DNA from: Verticiella sediminum | Lineage (GTDB): Bacteria; Pseudomonadota; Gammaproteobacteria; Burkholderiales; Burkholderiaceae_B | Length of the DNA: 64,000 nt | Assembly (NCBI RefSeq): GCF_007558815.1 | Contig: NZ_VLTJ01000039.1 | Location: forward strand, 620,001-684,000 | Reading direction: 5' to 3' | Part shown: positions 25,316 to 34,110 of the stretch, one piece after another | Numbering within the stretch: position 1 is the first letter of the stretch | Layout of the letters: each line of letters opens with the position of its first letter | Translations under genes and position numbers: made by a program | Notes under the pieces: generated by a model | The model's database searches: none | What the model was told of the DNA's origin: nothing | The model's input: only the letters and a program-made list of their open reading frames with translations

Positions 25316-25342
25316 TCCATACCGCATGGCAAGTGGTATGGA
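25316..25342. promoter_or_regulatory. inverted repeat operator candidate between divergent units
   Basis: Perfect 8-base arms TCCATACC (25316-25323) and GGTATGGA (25335-25342) with an 11-base spacer. It lies 77 bases from the ggt-like start and 148 bases from the Rieske start in a 251-base divergent spacer. No regulator gene is adjacent, so the protein that binds it is not known; the MocR-type or GlxA/AraC-type regulators in the window are candidates. Confidence 0.5.
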
Positions 25343-25490
25343 ACGCCGGGCGCAAATGGCGTTTGCGCCTGCGACCGGGCGGACAGAGACTAGCAACATG
25401 CGCTCAAAGGCGCGGCCGAATCCCGCGTCGCCCTTGCACCGGTTCGCGCAGCAACCCGGCAGGGGGCGGCCGTCACCTGTAGGAAAGACT

Positions 25491-26864
25491 ATGTCATCTG
25501 TGCTCGAAGACAACTGGAAGCCTATTTCGGGCCCATACCGTGGCTACGACCAGCGCGGCACGCCGGAACCGGAATGGGATCTGGTCAAGGTGGGCCCCGG
25601 CACCAAGATGGGCGAGTACCAGCGCCGCTTCTGGCAGCCTGTCTGTTTCACTTCCCAGTTGACCGACGTGCCGCTGCTGGTGCGCATCCTCGGCGAGGAG
25701 CTGGTGATGTTCCGCGACCGCAGCGGGCGCATCGGCGCACTGCACAAGCACTGCTGCCATCGCGGCACTTCGCTGGAATACGGCCGCATCGAAGAATGCG
25801 GCATCCGCTGCTGCTACCACGGCTGGCTGTTCGACGTCGACGGCACGGTGCTCGACACTCCGGGCGAGCCCGGCGCCAGCCGCCTGAAGAACGCGGTGTT
25901 CCAGGGCGCCTATCCCACGCATGAATACCACGGCCTGGTGCATGTGTACATGGGCCCGCCCGAGCTCAAGCCGGCCTTTCCCGAGTTCGACGTCTTCAAG
26001 GTGCCCGGCCTGAAGTTCTATCCCTCGGCGGTGACGCACAGGAACAACTGGCTGCAGAGCTTCGAGAACAACATGGACCCGTTCCATGGCCAGTTCCTGC
26101 ACACCCGCATCAGCCCGCACTTCGGCGATCATTACCTGGTGCTGCCGACGGTCGAGTGGAAGGTGACGGAGGACGGCAGGGGCATCTACTACACCGCCGT
26201 GCGCCGGGTCGACGACGAGCGCCTCTGGGTCCGGCTGTTCCACTGCATCTTCCCCAACTACGTGTTCGTGGCCTCGCTGTACGATCTGCAGCCCGAGGAG
26301 CCGTACTTCCAGCGCACCTTCTACGCGCGGCGCGTGGTGCCGATAGATGACGAGAACTGCACCTTCTTCAGTTGGCGTCTGGCGATGGACGAAGGCGAGT
26401 TCTCCGGCGGCGACGTGACGCGCAACGGCTGGAATTCGATCGACATCGACGGCCAGGTCGAGCAACCCACGTACGAGCTCAAGCAGCGCGTCCCCGGCGA
26501 CTGGGAGGCGCAGACCGGGCAGCGGCCGATCGCCCTGCACAAGCTGGAGCGGCTCGGCACCACCGATGCCGGCATCGTCAGGCTGCGCCAGGCGCTGCGC
26601 AAGATCCTGGCGGGACAGGTTCCGGCCGCGCTGCCGCCCATGGGCGAAGGCTCCCTGGGCTCGCGCGACCCCGAGAACGTGTACTCCAGCAACAACGTGC
26701 TGCGCGTGCGCAAGCTCGCCGATCCGCAGGCGGACGGCGAGCAGACGCGCGACGTGGGGCGCGCGGTCATCGGTGCCGTGATCGAGGCCGACGCCGCCCC
26801 GGCCGGGACGCGCCGCCAGCTCATCATCGACAAGCTGCGCCGGATCGAAGCCCGCTATGCATGA
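25491..26864 (+). CDS. Rieske non-haem iron oxygenase, alpha subunit
   Basis: Oxygenase component of a Rieske-type aromatic hydroxylase or demethylase, 457 residues. The Rieske [2Fe-2S] ligands are C88-x-H90 (HKHCCHRG) and C107-x2-H110 (CCYHGW). The mononuclear iron site follows as NNMDPFHGQFLHT, with H199 and H204. The size and single-subunit look fit the phthalate 4,5-dioxygenase/vanillate demethylase branch. ATG 25491 has AGGAAAG before it. The ferredoxin reductase encoded at 28318 is the natural electron donor. The stop overlaps the SDR gene by 8 bases. Substrate unknown. Confidence 0.9.
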   Translation: MSSVLEDNWKPISGPYRGYDQRGTPEPEWDLVKVGPGTKMGEYQRRFWQPVCFTSQLTDVPLLVRILGEELVMFRDRSGRIGALHKHCCHRGTSLEYGRIEECGIRCCYHGWLFDVDGTVLDTPGEPGASRLKNAVFQGAYPTHEYHGLVHVYMGPPELKPAFPEFDVFKVPGLKFYPSAVTHRNNWLQSFENNMDPFHGQFLHTRISPHFGDHYLVLPTVEWKVTEDGRGIYYTAVRRVDDERLWVRLFHCIFPNYVFVASLYDLQPEEPYFQRTFYARRVVPIDDENCTFFSWRLAMDEGEFSGGDVTRNGWNSIDIDGQVEQPTYELKQRVPGDWEAQTGQRPIALHKLERLGTTDAGIVRLRQALRKILAGQVPAALPPMGEGSLGSRDPENVYSSNNVLRVRKLADPQADGEQTRDVGRAVIGAVIEADAAPAGTRRQLIIDKLRRIEARYA

Positions 26865-27645
26865 GCAAGCGCAACGGCCCGATCCCGGGGTGGCCATTGT
26901 CACCGGCGGGCGCCGCGGCATCGGCGGGGCCACCGCCGTCCACCTCGCCCGTGCCGGCTATTCGGTGGCCGTGGTCGACGTGGTGCGCGACGCCGACGCC
27001 GACGAGACGGTGCGACGCATCGATGAGGCGGGCGGCAAAGCGGCGTTCGTCCAGGCGGACATCGGCGACGTCGACGCCCAGCCGGCCTGGATCGCGCGCA
27101 TCGTCGAGACCCTCGGCCCGATCACTTGCCTGGTCAACAATGCCGGCGTGAATGTGCCGGTGCGCGGCGACATGCTCGAGGCCACGCCCGAGGCCTTCGA
27201 CCGCGTCGTCGGCATCAACCTGCGCGGCACCTTCTTCCTCACCCAGGCGGTCGCGCGCCACATGGTGCAGACCGCCGCGCCGGGCGTGCAGCGCTCGATC
27301 TTCGTCGTGAGCTCGGCCAACGCCCACATGGCCTCGCCGGAGAAGGCCGTGTACTGCCTGGCGAAGTCCGCGCTGCCGATGCTCGCCAGGATGTTTGCCG
27401 CCCGGCTGGGCGAGCACGGCATCGACGTGTTCGAGATCCAGCCCGGCCTGATCAAGACCACGATGAACGAGGCCGTCTGGGATACCTACGGCCAGGCCAT
27501 CGCCAATGGCGTGTCGCCCACGCGGCGCTGGGGCACGCCCGACGACGTGGCGCAGGTCATCTCGTCGGTGGCGCGTGGCCTGATGCCGTTCTGCACCGGG
27601 ACCACCATCCCCGTGGGCGGCGGCCTGCACATCCACCGCCTCTAA
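26857..27645 (+). CDS. short-chain dehydrogenase/reductase (SDR)
   Basis: NAD(P)-dependent oxidoreductase of 262 residues. Cofactor motif TGGRRGIG at 16-23, NNAG at 94-97, catalytic Ser near 152-153 (VSSANA), Y166 and K170 (YCLAK). Classical SDR, resembling 3-oxoacyl-ACP reductases and diol dehydrogenases. After a Rieske oxygenase, oxidation of a diol or hydroxyl product is the natural guess. The start overlaps the oxygenase stop by 8 bases. Confidence 0.9.
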   Translation: MHEQAQRPDPGVAIVTGGRRGIGGATAVHLARAGYSVAVVDVVRDADADETVRRIDEAGGKAAFVQADIGDVDAQPAWIARIVETLGPITCLVNNAGVNVPVRGDMLEATPEAFDRVVGINLRGTFFLTQAVARHMVQTAAPGVQRSIFVVSSANAHMASPEKAVYCLAKSALPMLARMFAARLGEHGIDVFEIQPGLIKTTMNEAVWDTYGQAIANGVSPTRRWGTPDDVAQVISSVARGLMPFCTGTTIPVGGGLHIHRL

Positions 27646-27669
27646 AGAACCGACAACACGAGTCAAATC

Positions 27670-28257
27670 ATGAAGAAGGACTATCCGAGCCCGACCCAGC
27701 ACGCCCAACCGCTCAAGCAACTCCCGTTGCGCCTGCATCACCGCGCCATCGTGGTCAAGGACCAGGGCGCGACCCGGCACTTCATGGAGGACATCCTGGG
27801 CCTGCCGCTGGTGGCGTGTTGGACCGAGTCCACGCCGATGCCGGAAGTGGACCGCCCCATCGAGTACTGCCACACCTTCTTCGCGCTGGGTGACGGCAGC
27901 GCCATCGCTTTCTTCCAGTTCACCGACGAGGAGTTCCAGGAGAAGTCGCTGCGCCGCGACCAGCCCGAGATTCCGCGCTTCGACCACCTGGCCATCAAGG
28001 CGACCCGCGAGACGCAGAACGAGGTGATCGAGCGGCTGGAGAAACACGGCGTCAAGTACATCACCAAGAACCACGGCTACTGCAAGTCGGTCTATGTGAC
28101 CACCCCCGACGGCCTGTACATCGAGTTCGCCGAGGATCCGCCCTATGCCGACGAGATCGACAAGGTGCGCCGCGCCGATGCCCACGAAGCGCTGGAGCGC
28201 TGGCTCAACGGCGACACCAGGACCACCAACAATCCGTATCGTTTTCAGGATTTCTGA
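27670..28257 (+). CDS. VOC (glyoxalase/bleomycin resistance/dioxygenase) family protein
   Basis: A 195-residue protein with two betaalphabetabetabeta modules. Candidate metal ligands are a His in LRLHHRAIVV near 25-26, another in PRFDHLAIK near 103 and a Glu in LYIEFAEDP near 156. FMEDILGLPLVACW is the usual first-module helix. The C-terminal tail (ERWLNGDTRTTNNPYRFQDF) extends beyond the fold. Such a protein in an aromatic-type cluster could be an extradiol-like ring-cleavage enzyme or a lyase/isomerase. Located 24 bases after the SDR. Confidence 0.8.
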   Translation: MKKDYPSPTQHAQPLKQLPLRLHHRAIVVKDQGATRHFMEDILGLPLVACWTESTPMPEVDRPIEYCHTFFALGDGSAIAFFQFTDEEFQEKSLRRDQPEIPRFDHLAIKATRETQNEVIERLEKHGVKYITKNHGYCKSVYVTTPDGLYIEFAEDPPYADEIDKVRRADAHEALERWLNGDTRTTNNPYRFQDF

Positions 28258-28317
28258 TCCTGACCAGCCGCGGCGTGCACTGCCGGCGCACGCGCGGCAG
28301 ACGCAAGAGGCTCGAGC

Positions 28318-29274
28318 ATGACCATCCCGGAAACACTGTCGTTGCGGCTGTCCGCTATCCGCTACGCGGCCGACGGTATCAATCTCTATGAGTTCAGGAC
28401 GCTCGACGGTGCCCGGCTGCCGGGCTTCGAGCCGGGCGCCCACGTCGATCTGCACCTGCCCAACGGTATGGTGCGCCAGTACTCGCTCGCCGAAGGCCAC
28501 GGCGACGGCCGCGCCTACGTGGTGGGTGTGAAGCTGGATCCGGACAGCCGGGGCGGCTCGAAGTACATGCACGAACAGCTCAAGGTCGGCACCGTCATGC
28601 CGGTGGGGCTGCCGCGCAATCACTTCCCGCTGGAGGCAGGCGCCGGGCGTTCCGTGTTCGTCGCGGGAGGCATCGGCATCACGCCGATCCACTGCATGAT
28701 CCGGGCGCTGGCCGGGGCCGGGCAGCCGTGGGAACTGCACTATGCCGTGCGGAGGCGCGCCGAGGCGGCCTTCCTCGCCGAGCTCGCCGACGCGCCGGGC
28801 GGCAGGCTGGTGCTGCACGTCGACGAGGAGTGCGATGGCGCGTTTCTGGACGTGGCAAGAGTGGTCGCCGACGCGGGACGGGACGCTCACCTGTACTGCT
28901 GCGGGCCGGGCCCGATGCTCGAGGCGTTCGTACGTGCCACGCAGGGCCTGCCCGCGGAACATGTCCACTACGAGTATTTCTCGGCCGACGTGGTGCCGGA
29001 CAAGACCGGCGGTTTCACCGTCGAGCTGGCCAGGACGCAGCGCGCGGTCTATGTGCCGCAGGGCAAGACCATCGCCGAGGCCTTGCGCGACGAAGGCGTG
29101 GACATCATGGTCTCGTGCGAGCAGGGAGTGTGCGGCGCGTGCGAAACCCGCGTCCTCGAAGGCGACATCGAGCACCGCGACCTGATCCTGACCGAGCAGG
29201 AGAAGGCCGCAGGCAAACTGATGATGATCTGCGTATCGAGCTGCAGCGGTGACAGGCTCGTCCTGGATCTCTGA
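28318..29274 (+). CDS. phthalate dioxygenase reductase-like ferredoxin:NAD(P)H reductase
   Basis: Electron-transfer partner of the Rieske oxygenase, 318 residues in three parts. A flavin domain with R53-QYS, an NAD domain with GGIGITP at 117-123 and CCGPGPM near 194-200, and a C-terminal plant-type [2Fe-2S] domain whose ligands are C267, C272, C275 and C305 (CEQGVCGACE... MICVSSC). This domain order is that of class IA reductases (PDR, VanB). Fourth gene of the Rieske unit; 60 bases follow the VOC gene. Confidence 0.92.
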   Translation: MTIPETLSLRLSAIRYAADGINLYEFRTLDGARLPGFEPGAHVDLHLPNGMVRQYSLAEGHGDGRAYVVGVKLDPDSRGGSKYMHEQLKVGTVMPVGLPRNHFPLEAGAGRSVFVAGGIGITPIHCMIRALAGAGQPWELHYAVRRRAEAAFLAELADAPGGRLVLHVDEECDGAFLDVARVVADAGRDAHLYCCGPGPMLEAFVRATQGLPAEHVHYEYFSADVVPDKTGGFTVELARTQRAVYVPQGKTIAEALRDEGVDIMVSCEQGVCGACETRVLEGDIEHRDLILTEQEKAAGKLMMICVSSCSGDRLVLDL

Positions 29275-29340
29275 GCCGGTAAGCCTGTACGTGCTGGCCG
29301 CCGGCAGCCTGGCGGCAGTCGACAGGGCGCTGGCTATCGC

Positions 29341-30477
29341 CTAACGAGGATATTCGAGCTGCATCGCGACCACCTCGGCGGTGCGCGCGCCGTATTGCTC
29401 GGTGATCGAGAGCAGGGCCTGGTCGAGCGCGTTAGCGGGAGGCTGGTCGGCGAACGTCGAGACGTGTCTGTCCGCCGGCCGCTCGACCGCAAGCGCGTCG
29501 GGAATCACACGGACGCCGCTGCGGGTGACGATCGCGCCAGGCGCCTGGGCGAGGGCCACGGCCCGTGATCGGTAGGTGCGCGACCAGGCATCGGCGACGA
29601 GCGCAAGCGAGACCTCGTCCATGCCGGGTTCGAGGTTCACACCGACCTGTTCCTTCTGCCAGAAAGCAAGTCGATTGGACAGTACGGTCGCCGCAAACGG
29701 CCGTGTCAGCTTGAAAGCGGCGCTGGCATGGCTGGCGTCCCACGCCGGCAGGCCGAGATCGCGGGCGACCGCTTCCGCCTTCTGGCGTCCGGCGATGGCG
29801 TCGATCAGCGTCAGCATCATCGGCATGGATGCGGAGATACCGGTGGTCGTCGCCACGCCCCGGTCCATCACCATGCGGCGGTCGGCGACGTAGGTGATGG
29901 AGGGGCTGCGCTCGAGCAGGTCGTTCAGGAAGTACCAGTGGGTGGTCGCCCGCTTGCCGTCCAGAAGCCCGGCGGCACCGACGACCTTGGCCCCGGCGCA
30001 AACGCCGATGATGATCGCTCCCTTGCCAGCCTGGCCCTGGAGCCACCGGAGGACCCGCGGATCGTCGTCCCGGCTCATGGCGGGCACGATGACATAGTCG
30101 GCTCCCTCGGGATTGCGCGCATCGAATTGCGCGAGGGTCGCATCGGCCTCGACAGTGAGGGCAGGAAAGAGCTGTACCGGCCCTGGTTCCGTGGCCAGGG
30201 TGAATACGTCCGCGACATCGGCGCGCCGCAGGATGCCGGTCGGCACCAGATAGTCCGTGGTTTCGGTGGCGTCGTTGATGCCCACGACGGCCACCAGGGG
30301 GCGCTCGCGCTTCGGCGGTTTCAAGGCGGCCCGCATCGCATCCATCTCGTCTGGCGGGACGGGCGTGGCCTTCAGGGCGGGGGATGCCGGCGGCAAGCTG
30401 AACACCCAGCCGCCGAATCCCGCCAGGGCCAGGGCGATCACGGCCAACCCGGCCCCGACGACAGAACGCTTGGACAC
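29341..30477 (-). CDS. membrane-anchored DJ-1/PfpI-like protein
   Basis: A 378-residue protein with an N-terminal helix at about 7-27 (GAGLAVIALALAGFGGWVF) and a DJ-1/PfpI/glutamine-amidotransferase-like domain. The nucleophile elbow is GVCAGA with C160, followed by AAGLLDGKRATTHW. GTG 30477 has GGAGGAG 7 bases upstream. The elbow text closely parallels the one in the divergently transcribed GlxA regulator (CTGA... GLLEGRRVATHW), so the two share ancestry. Function unknown; it may sense or convert the same ligand the regulator detects. Confidence 0.78.
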   Translation of the reverse strand: MSKRSVVGAGLAVIALALAGFGGWVFSLPPASPALKATPVPPDEMDAMRAALKPPKRERPLVAVVGINDATETTDYLVPTGILRRADVADVFTLATEPGPVQLFPALTVEADATLAQFDARNPEGADYVIVPAMSRDDDPRVLRWLQGQAGKGAIIIGVCAGAKVVGAAGLLDGKRATTHWYFLNDLLERSPSITYVADRRMVMDRGVATTTGISASMPMMLTLIDAIAGRQKAEAVARDLGLPAWDASHASAAFKLTRPFAATVLSNRLAFWQKEQVGVNLEPGMDEVSLALVADAWSRTYRSRAVALAQAPGAIVTRSGVRVIPDALAVERPADRHVSTFADQPPANALDQALLSITEQYGARTAEVVAMQLEYPR

Positions 30478-30571
30478 GATCGGGCTCCTCCAGACGCGGT
30501 TTGCGTCGATGAGCCCAGACTATCAGCGCGGCTTTCTGGCGGAAATGACAAACATACGGTATTTTCTGCCA

Positions 30572-31543
30572 ATGCACCGTATTGTCTTGGCCGTCTATCC
30601 CGGCTTCGAACTGCTCGACGCGTCGGGGCCGGTCTCGGTTTTCAACGGCGCCAATCGCGCCTTGGAACAAAGCGGTGGGCAGCCCTTCTACCGGATCGAG
30701 CTCGCCTCGGCGCAGGGCGGGCTGGTGACGAGCAGCAGCGGGGTCGCCGTGGACACCGGCCCGCTGGGCGGGCTTGCGTCCGGGTCGGTCGATACGCTGT
30801 TGGTCGTCGGCGCCGAACGCGAGCCGCTGGTGCAGGCGATGGCCGAGCCGCGCCTGCGGGAATCGCTCGCGCGGCTGGCCGGCAGCGCGCAAAGGTTCGG
30901 CTCGATCTGTACCGGCGCATTCGTTCTCGCCGCGCTGGGTCTGCTCGAGGGGCGCCGCGTCGCAACCCATTGGGATGCGTGCGCGCCGTTTGCGGCGGCA
31001 TTTCCTTCGGTCCGCCTGGATGCCGATGCGCTCTACGTCACGGATGGGCCGCTCTGGACATCGGCCGGCGTGACCACCGGCATCGATATGGCGCTCGCCA
31101 TGCTCGCCCATGACCTGGGCGCAACGATCACCGGCCCGGTCGCGAAGCGGCTCGTGCTCTATGCCCGGCGACCGGGTCATCAATCCCAGTTCAGCCCGTT
31201 GCTGCAGGCACAGGCGAACGCCGACAGTCCACTCGCCGATCTGATTGCCTGGATACAGACCCATCTCGATGCGCCGCTGGATGTGTGCGCGCTCGCGGCC
31301 CGTGCCGGGCTGTCCGAGCGGACCTTTCACCGCCGATTCGTCGCGGCGACCGGCCAGACGCCGGCCCGCTTCGTCGAAATGGCGCGACTGGACGCGGCGC
31401 GCATGCTCCTCTCGCGCGGATTGTCGTTGAAATCCGTCGCCGCCCAGGTGGGGCTGTTCCCCGCGACGCGCCTGTCCGAAGCCTTCGAACGCCGCTTCGG
31501 CGTCACCCCGCGGCTGTTTCGCGACATGCACGCCGACCTCTGA
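30572..31543 (+). CDS. GlxA family transcriptional regulator (DJ-1-like plus AraC HTH)
   Basis: A 323-residue regulator. The N-terminal domain is DJ-1/PfpI-like (MHRIVLAVYPGFELLDASGP; elbow GSICTGAF with C113) and the C-terminal 100 residues form an AraC double helix-turn-helix (DVCALAARAGLSERTFHRRF, then LKSVAAQVGLFPATRLSEAF). I took ATG 30572 as the usual family start; ATG 30545 would add nine residues. Divergent from the DJ-1-like gene over 94 bases, so it likely controls it. Confidence 0.87.
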   Translation: MHRIVLAVYPGFELLDASGPVSVFNGANRALEQSGGQPFYRIELASAQGGLVTSSSGVAVDTGPLGGLASGSVDTLLVVGAEREPLVQAMAEPRLRESLARLAGSAQRFGSICTGAFVLAALGLLEGRRVATHWDACAPFAAAFPSVRLDADALYVTDGPLWTSAGVTTGIDMALAMLAHDLGATITGPVAKRLVLYARRPGHQSQFSPLLQAQANADSPLADLIAWIQTHLDAPLDVCALAARAGLSERTFHRRFVAATGQTPARFVEMARLDAARMLLSRGLSLKSVAAQVGLFPATRLSEAFERRFGVTPRLFRDMHADL

Positions 31544-31677
31544 TCCCGTCTGCCTGGCGTGCATGGGGCCCTCGCGCAAACGAGCCGCGTCGTGCGGCAA
31601 AGGTCGCGGGCACGCCGCGCGATGCCGTGGCTCCTAGGATGCGTGACGGGCGCCTCCTGGCGCCAAGGAGCGCAGCC

Positions 31678-33168
31678 ATGGCCCTGTCCACCGATTCCGA
31701 AGTCCTGACCGCCGATGGGCGCCTGCGCGGACGCCGCGCACACGAGGTGACTGCCTTTCTGGGCATACCCTACGCAGAGCCTCCCGTGGGCGAGGCGCGC
31801 CTGCGTTCGCCGCGCCCGGTACGGCCCTGGGCCGGGTGCCGAACGGCCGAACGGCTGGGCCCCGCGAGTCTGCAACACCTCGCCGGGCAACATACGTGGC
31901 TCAATGCGGCCTTGCCGGGCACCAGCGAGGATTGTCTCTACCTGAACGTGTGGACTGCCGGGCTCACGGGTGCGCGTCCGGTTCTGGTGTGGCTGCACGG
32001 CGGGCAGACCCGCCATGGACATGGCGGCTCGCCCGCATACGAGGGCACCGCGCTCGCCCGTCGGGGCGTCGTTGTGGTGACCGTCAACTACCGGCTGGGC
32101 GCCCTGGGTGGCCTTGCACATCCGGCGCTGCAGGACCCCGATAGTCGCGTGTGTGCGAACTGGGGGATGCAGGACCAGTTGCTGGCCCTGGACTGGGTTG
32201 CGCGCAACATCGCCGCGTTTGGCGGGGATCCGGCCCGGGTCACCCTGGCCGGGCAGTCCTCGGGGGCGGCGAGCGCGATTCTGCTCGCGCAGAACGGTCA
32301 CGCGAGCGGTCGCTACGCCCAATGCATCGCGCACAGCCCGCCCTTGTTTCGCCCGCCCGCGTATGCCGAACTCGATGCGGCGGCCGCCTACGCGGAGACG
32401 GTCGCCCACTACGTGGGGGTGGGCGTGCGCGAACTGCGCGGCGTGGACGGTGCGCAACTGCAGGCGGCCGAGCGCGAACTCGGCGCAAGACTCGGCGTGC
32501 GTCCGCAGACGGCGCCGGTGCGCGACGGGGTCTTTCTGCGGCGCTGGCCGCACGAGCCGCGGGCGGTGGTGCCGCTGCCGCTGCTCATCGGTTGGACGCG
32601 TGACGAAGCGGACTTCTGGTTCGACTTGTCCACGCAGGACGGTACGCGCCTGAGCCCCGAGACGTATCCGCCGGCCGATGCCCTGGCGGCCCGATACGTG
32701 GGCTTGCTGGCACAACAGGGGCAGTCCGTGGAGGAGGGCGCCGTACGGCGGCTGCTGGCCGCCCATGGTGCCGATCGCGATCCGAGCGCCTGCTGGCGCG
32801 CGCTCTACACCCACACGCTTTTTCGCGAGCCGATCCTCGCGCTGCTGCGGCGCCAGGCCGAGCACGCCGCACCCTGCTGGGGCTATGCCTTTGGCCTCGC
32901 GCTCGCGAACGCGGGTACACGTGCGCCGCATGGGGCCGACGTGCCCTGCGTGTTCGACACCTGGGCCCATCCCCACTTCGCCGATCGGCTGCACATGGCG
33001 CCGCGCGCCGTGCCCCTCGCGCATGCCATGCGTGACGCCTGGGTGCGCTTCCTGACCTCGGGCGATCCCGGCTGGCCGCGCTTTGCGGCGTGCTCGCGCG
33101 TCATCCAGCGCATCGGCCCGGATGCGATGGATGCCTTACCATGGCCGTTCGAGGAGCCTGGACCATGA
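31678..33168 (+). CDS. carboxylesterase type B
   Basis: Alpha/beta-hydrolase of 496 residues, esterase/lipase of the carboxylesterase-B family. The nucleophile is Ser194 in GQSSG; the acid is expected in WTRDEADFW; the His in PHGADVPCVF. AFLGIPYAEPPVGEARLR near the N-terminus and TSEDCLYLNVW at about 82-92 are family signatures. The oxyanion loop reads WLHGGQTRHG rather than the usual HGGGF. ATG 31678 has AAGGAG 8 bases upstream. The stop overlaps the AraC gene start (ATGA), so the pair is translationally coupled. Confidence 0.9.
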   Translation: MALSTDSEVLTADGRLRGRRAHEVTAFLGIPYAEPPVGEARLRSPRPVRPWAGCRTAERLGPASLQHLAGQHTWLNAALPGTSEDCLYLNVWTAGLTGARPVLVWLHGGQTRHGHGGSPAYEGTALARRGVVVVTVNYRLGALGGLAHPALQDPDSRVCANWGMQDQLLALDWVARNIAAFGGDPARVTLAGQSSGAASAILLAQNGHASGRYAQCIAHSPPLFRPPAYAELDAAAAYAETVAHYVGVGVRELRGVDGAQLQAAERELGARLGVRPQTAPVRDGVFLRRWPHEPRAVVPLPLLIGWTRDEADFWFDLSTQDGTRLSPETYPPADALAARYVGLLAQQGQSVEEGAVRRLLAAHGADRDPSACWRALYTHTLFREPILALLRRQAEHAAPCWGYAFGLALANAGTRAPHGADVPCVFDTWAHPHFADRLHMAPRAVPLAHAMRDAWVRFLTSGDPGWPRFAACSRVIQRIGPDAMDALPWPFEEPGP

Positions 33169-34088
33169 TGCTGGACGAAGTCAGCGCACCGGATGTCTGG
33201 AGCGACGCCATACCGCTTGCCGGGTGGCAGCGTAGCCGCCTGGATGCGCGCTATGGCGCGTGCGAGACCGCAAGCCTCATCGTGCAGCCGGGGATGCGGC
33301 TGGCCGTGACGCGCTACCGCGCCAGGCGCGACCTGCTGGAGCTGAGCGACCGGCGGGCGCACCCGGGCGCGCTCACGCTCAGCTACACGCTCGCCGGCTG
33401 CTCGACCTACCATGGCGAGGGCGGGCGACTGCTGTTTCGCGAGGGCGAGTGGCTGGCGAGCCGCGCGTGCCAGCCTGTCGGTCACCGCCGCTTCCAGGCG
33501 GGCGAGTCGGTGGTGCAGGTCAGGCTGGCGGTGGACGACACCGTGTGGCAGCGCTATGCGGGCGCTGTGTCCGAGCCGGCGCTCGCCGGCGCCACCGTTG
33601 CGCTGGGCAGGGCGGCCATGACCCCGCGCGCCCGGGAGCATGCGCGTGCGGTGGCCCAGCAGTGCCTGCTGGATACGCCGGACGTGCTCGCGCTGCACGG
33701 CCGTGCGCTCGACATGCTCACGGCGGCGCTGCACGAGGTCGGCGGGCGCGAACCCGGGGCCCGCCCCTCGGCTGTCTGCCAGGCAGAGCTCGGGCGCTCG
33801 CTGATCCATAGTCTGCAGGCCCGCATTGCACAACGACTGGATCTGGACGCGCTGTGCCGTGAGCTCGGCCTCGGACGTACCCGGCTACGCCTGCTGTGCG
33901 CGCAGCAGTGGGGCCAGTCGCCCCGCGAGCTGCTGCATGGCCTGCGCATGCGCCACGCCCGCGAATGCCTGGCCAACGGCGTTGGCGTCGCTGCGACCGC
34001 GCAGCGCGTGGGCTACGCGCACGCGGCCAACTTCAGCACCGCCTATCGCCGCTATCACGGCCACCCGCCGGTACGCCGCGCCCACTGA
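33165..34088 (+). CDS. AraC family transcriptional regulator
   Basis: A 307-residue regulator whose ATG overlaps the esterase stop; GAGGAG lies before it. The C-terminal part carries two helix-turn-helix units (RLDLDALCRELGLGRTRLRLL and GVGVAATAQRVGYAHAANFSTAYRRYHG). The N-terminal 200 residues (LSYTLAGCSTYHGEGGRLLFREGEWLA) resemble the cupin-like sensing part of PchR-type regulators. It probably controls the esterase gene it is fused to by overlap. Effector unknown. Confidence 0.87.
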   Translation: MMLDEVSAPDVWSDAIPLAGWQRSRLDARYGACETASLIVQPGMRLAVTRYRARRDLLELSDRRAHPGALTLSYTLAGCSTYHGEGGRLLFREGEWLASRACQPVGHRRFQAGESVVQVRLAVDDTVWQRYAGAVSEPALAGATVALGRAAMTPRAREHARAVAQQCLLDTPDVLALHGRALDMLTAALHEVGGREPGARPSAVCQAELGRSLIHSLQARIAQRLDLDALCRELGLGRTRLRLLCAQQWGQSPRELLHGLRMRHARECLANGVGVAATAQRVGYAHAANFSTAYRRYHGHPPVRRAH

Positions 34089-34110
34089 GGGCAGCGGCGC
34101 GCGCCGGCGG

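Noticed and set aside
30525-30580. Possible inverted repeat TGGCGGAAAT / ATTTTCTGCCA in the GlxA spacer
   Set aside because: Arms match only with a one-base gap; not good enough to call an operator.
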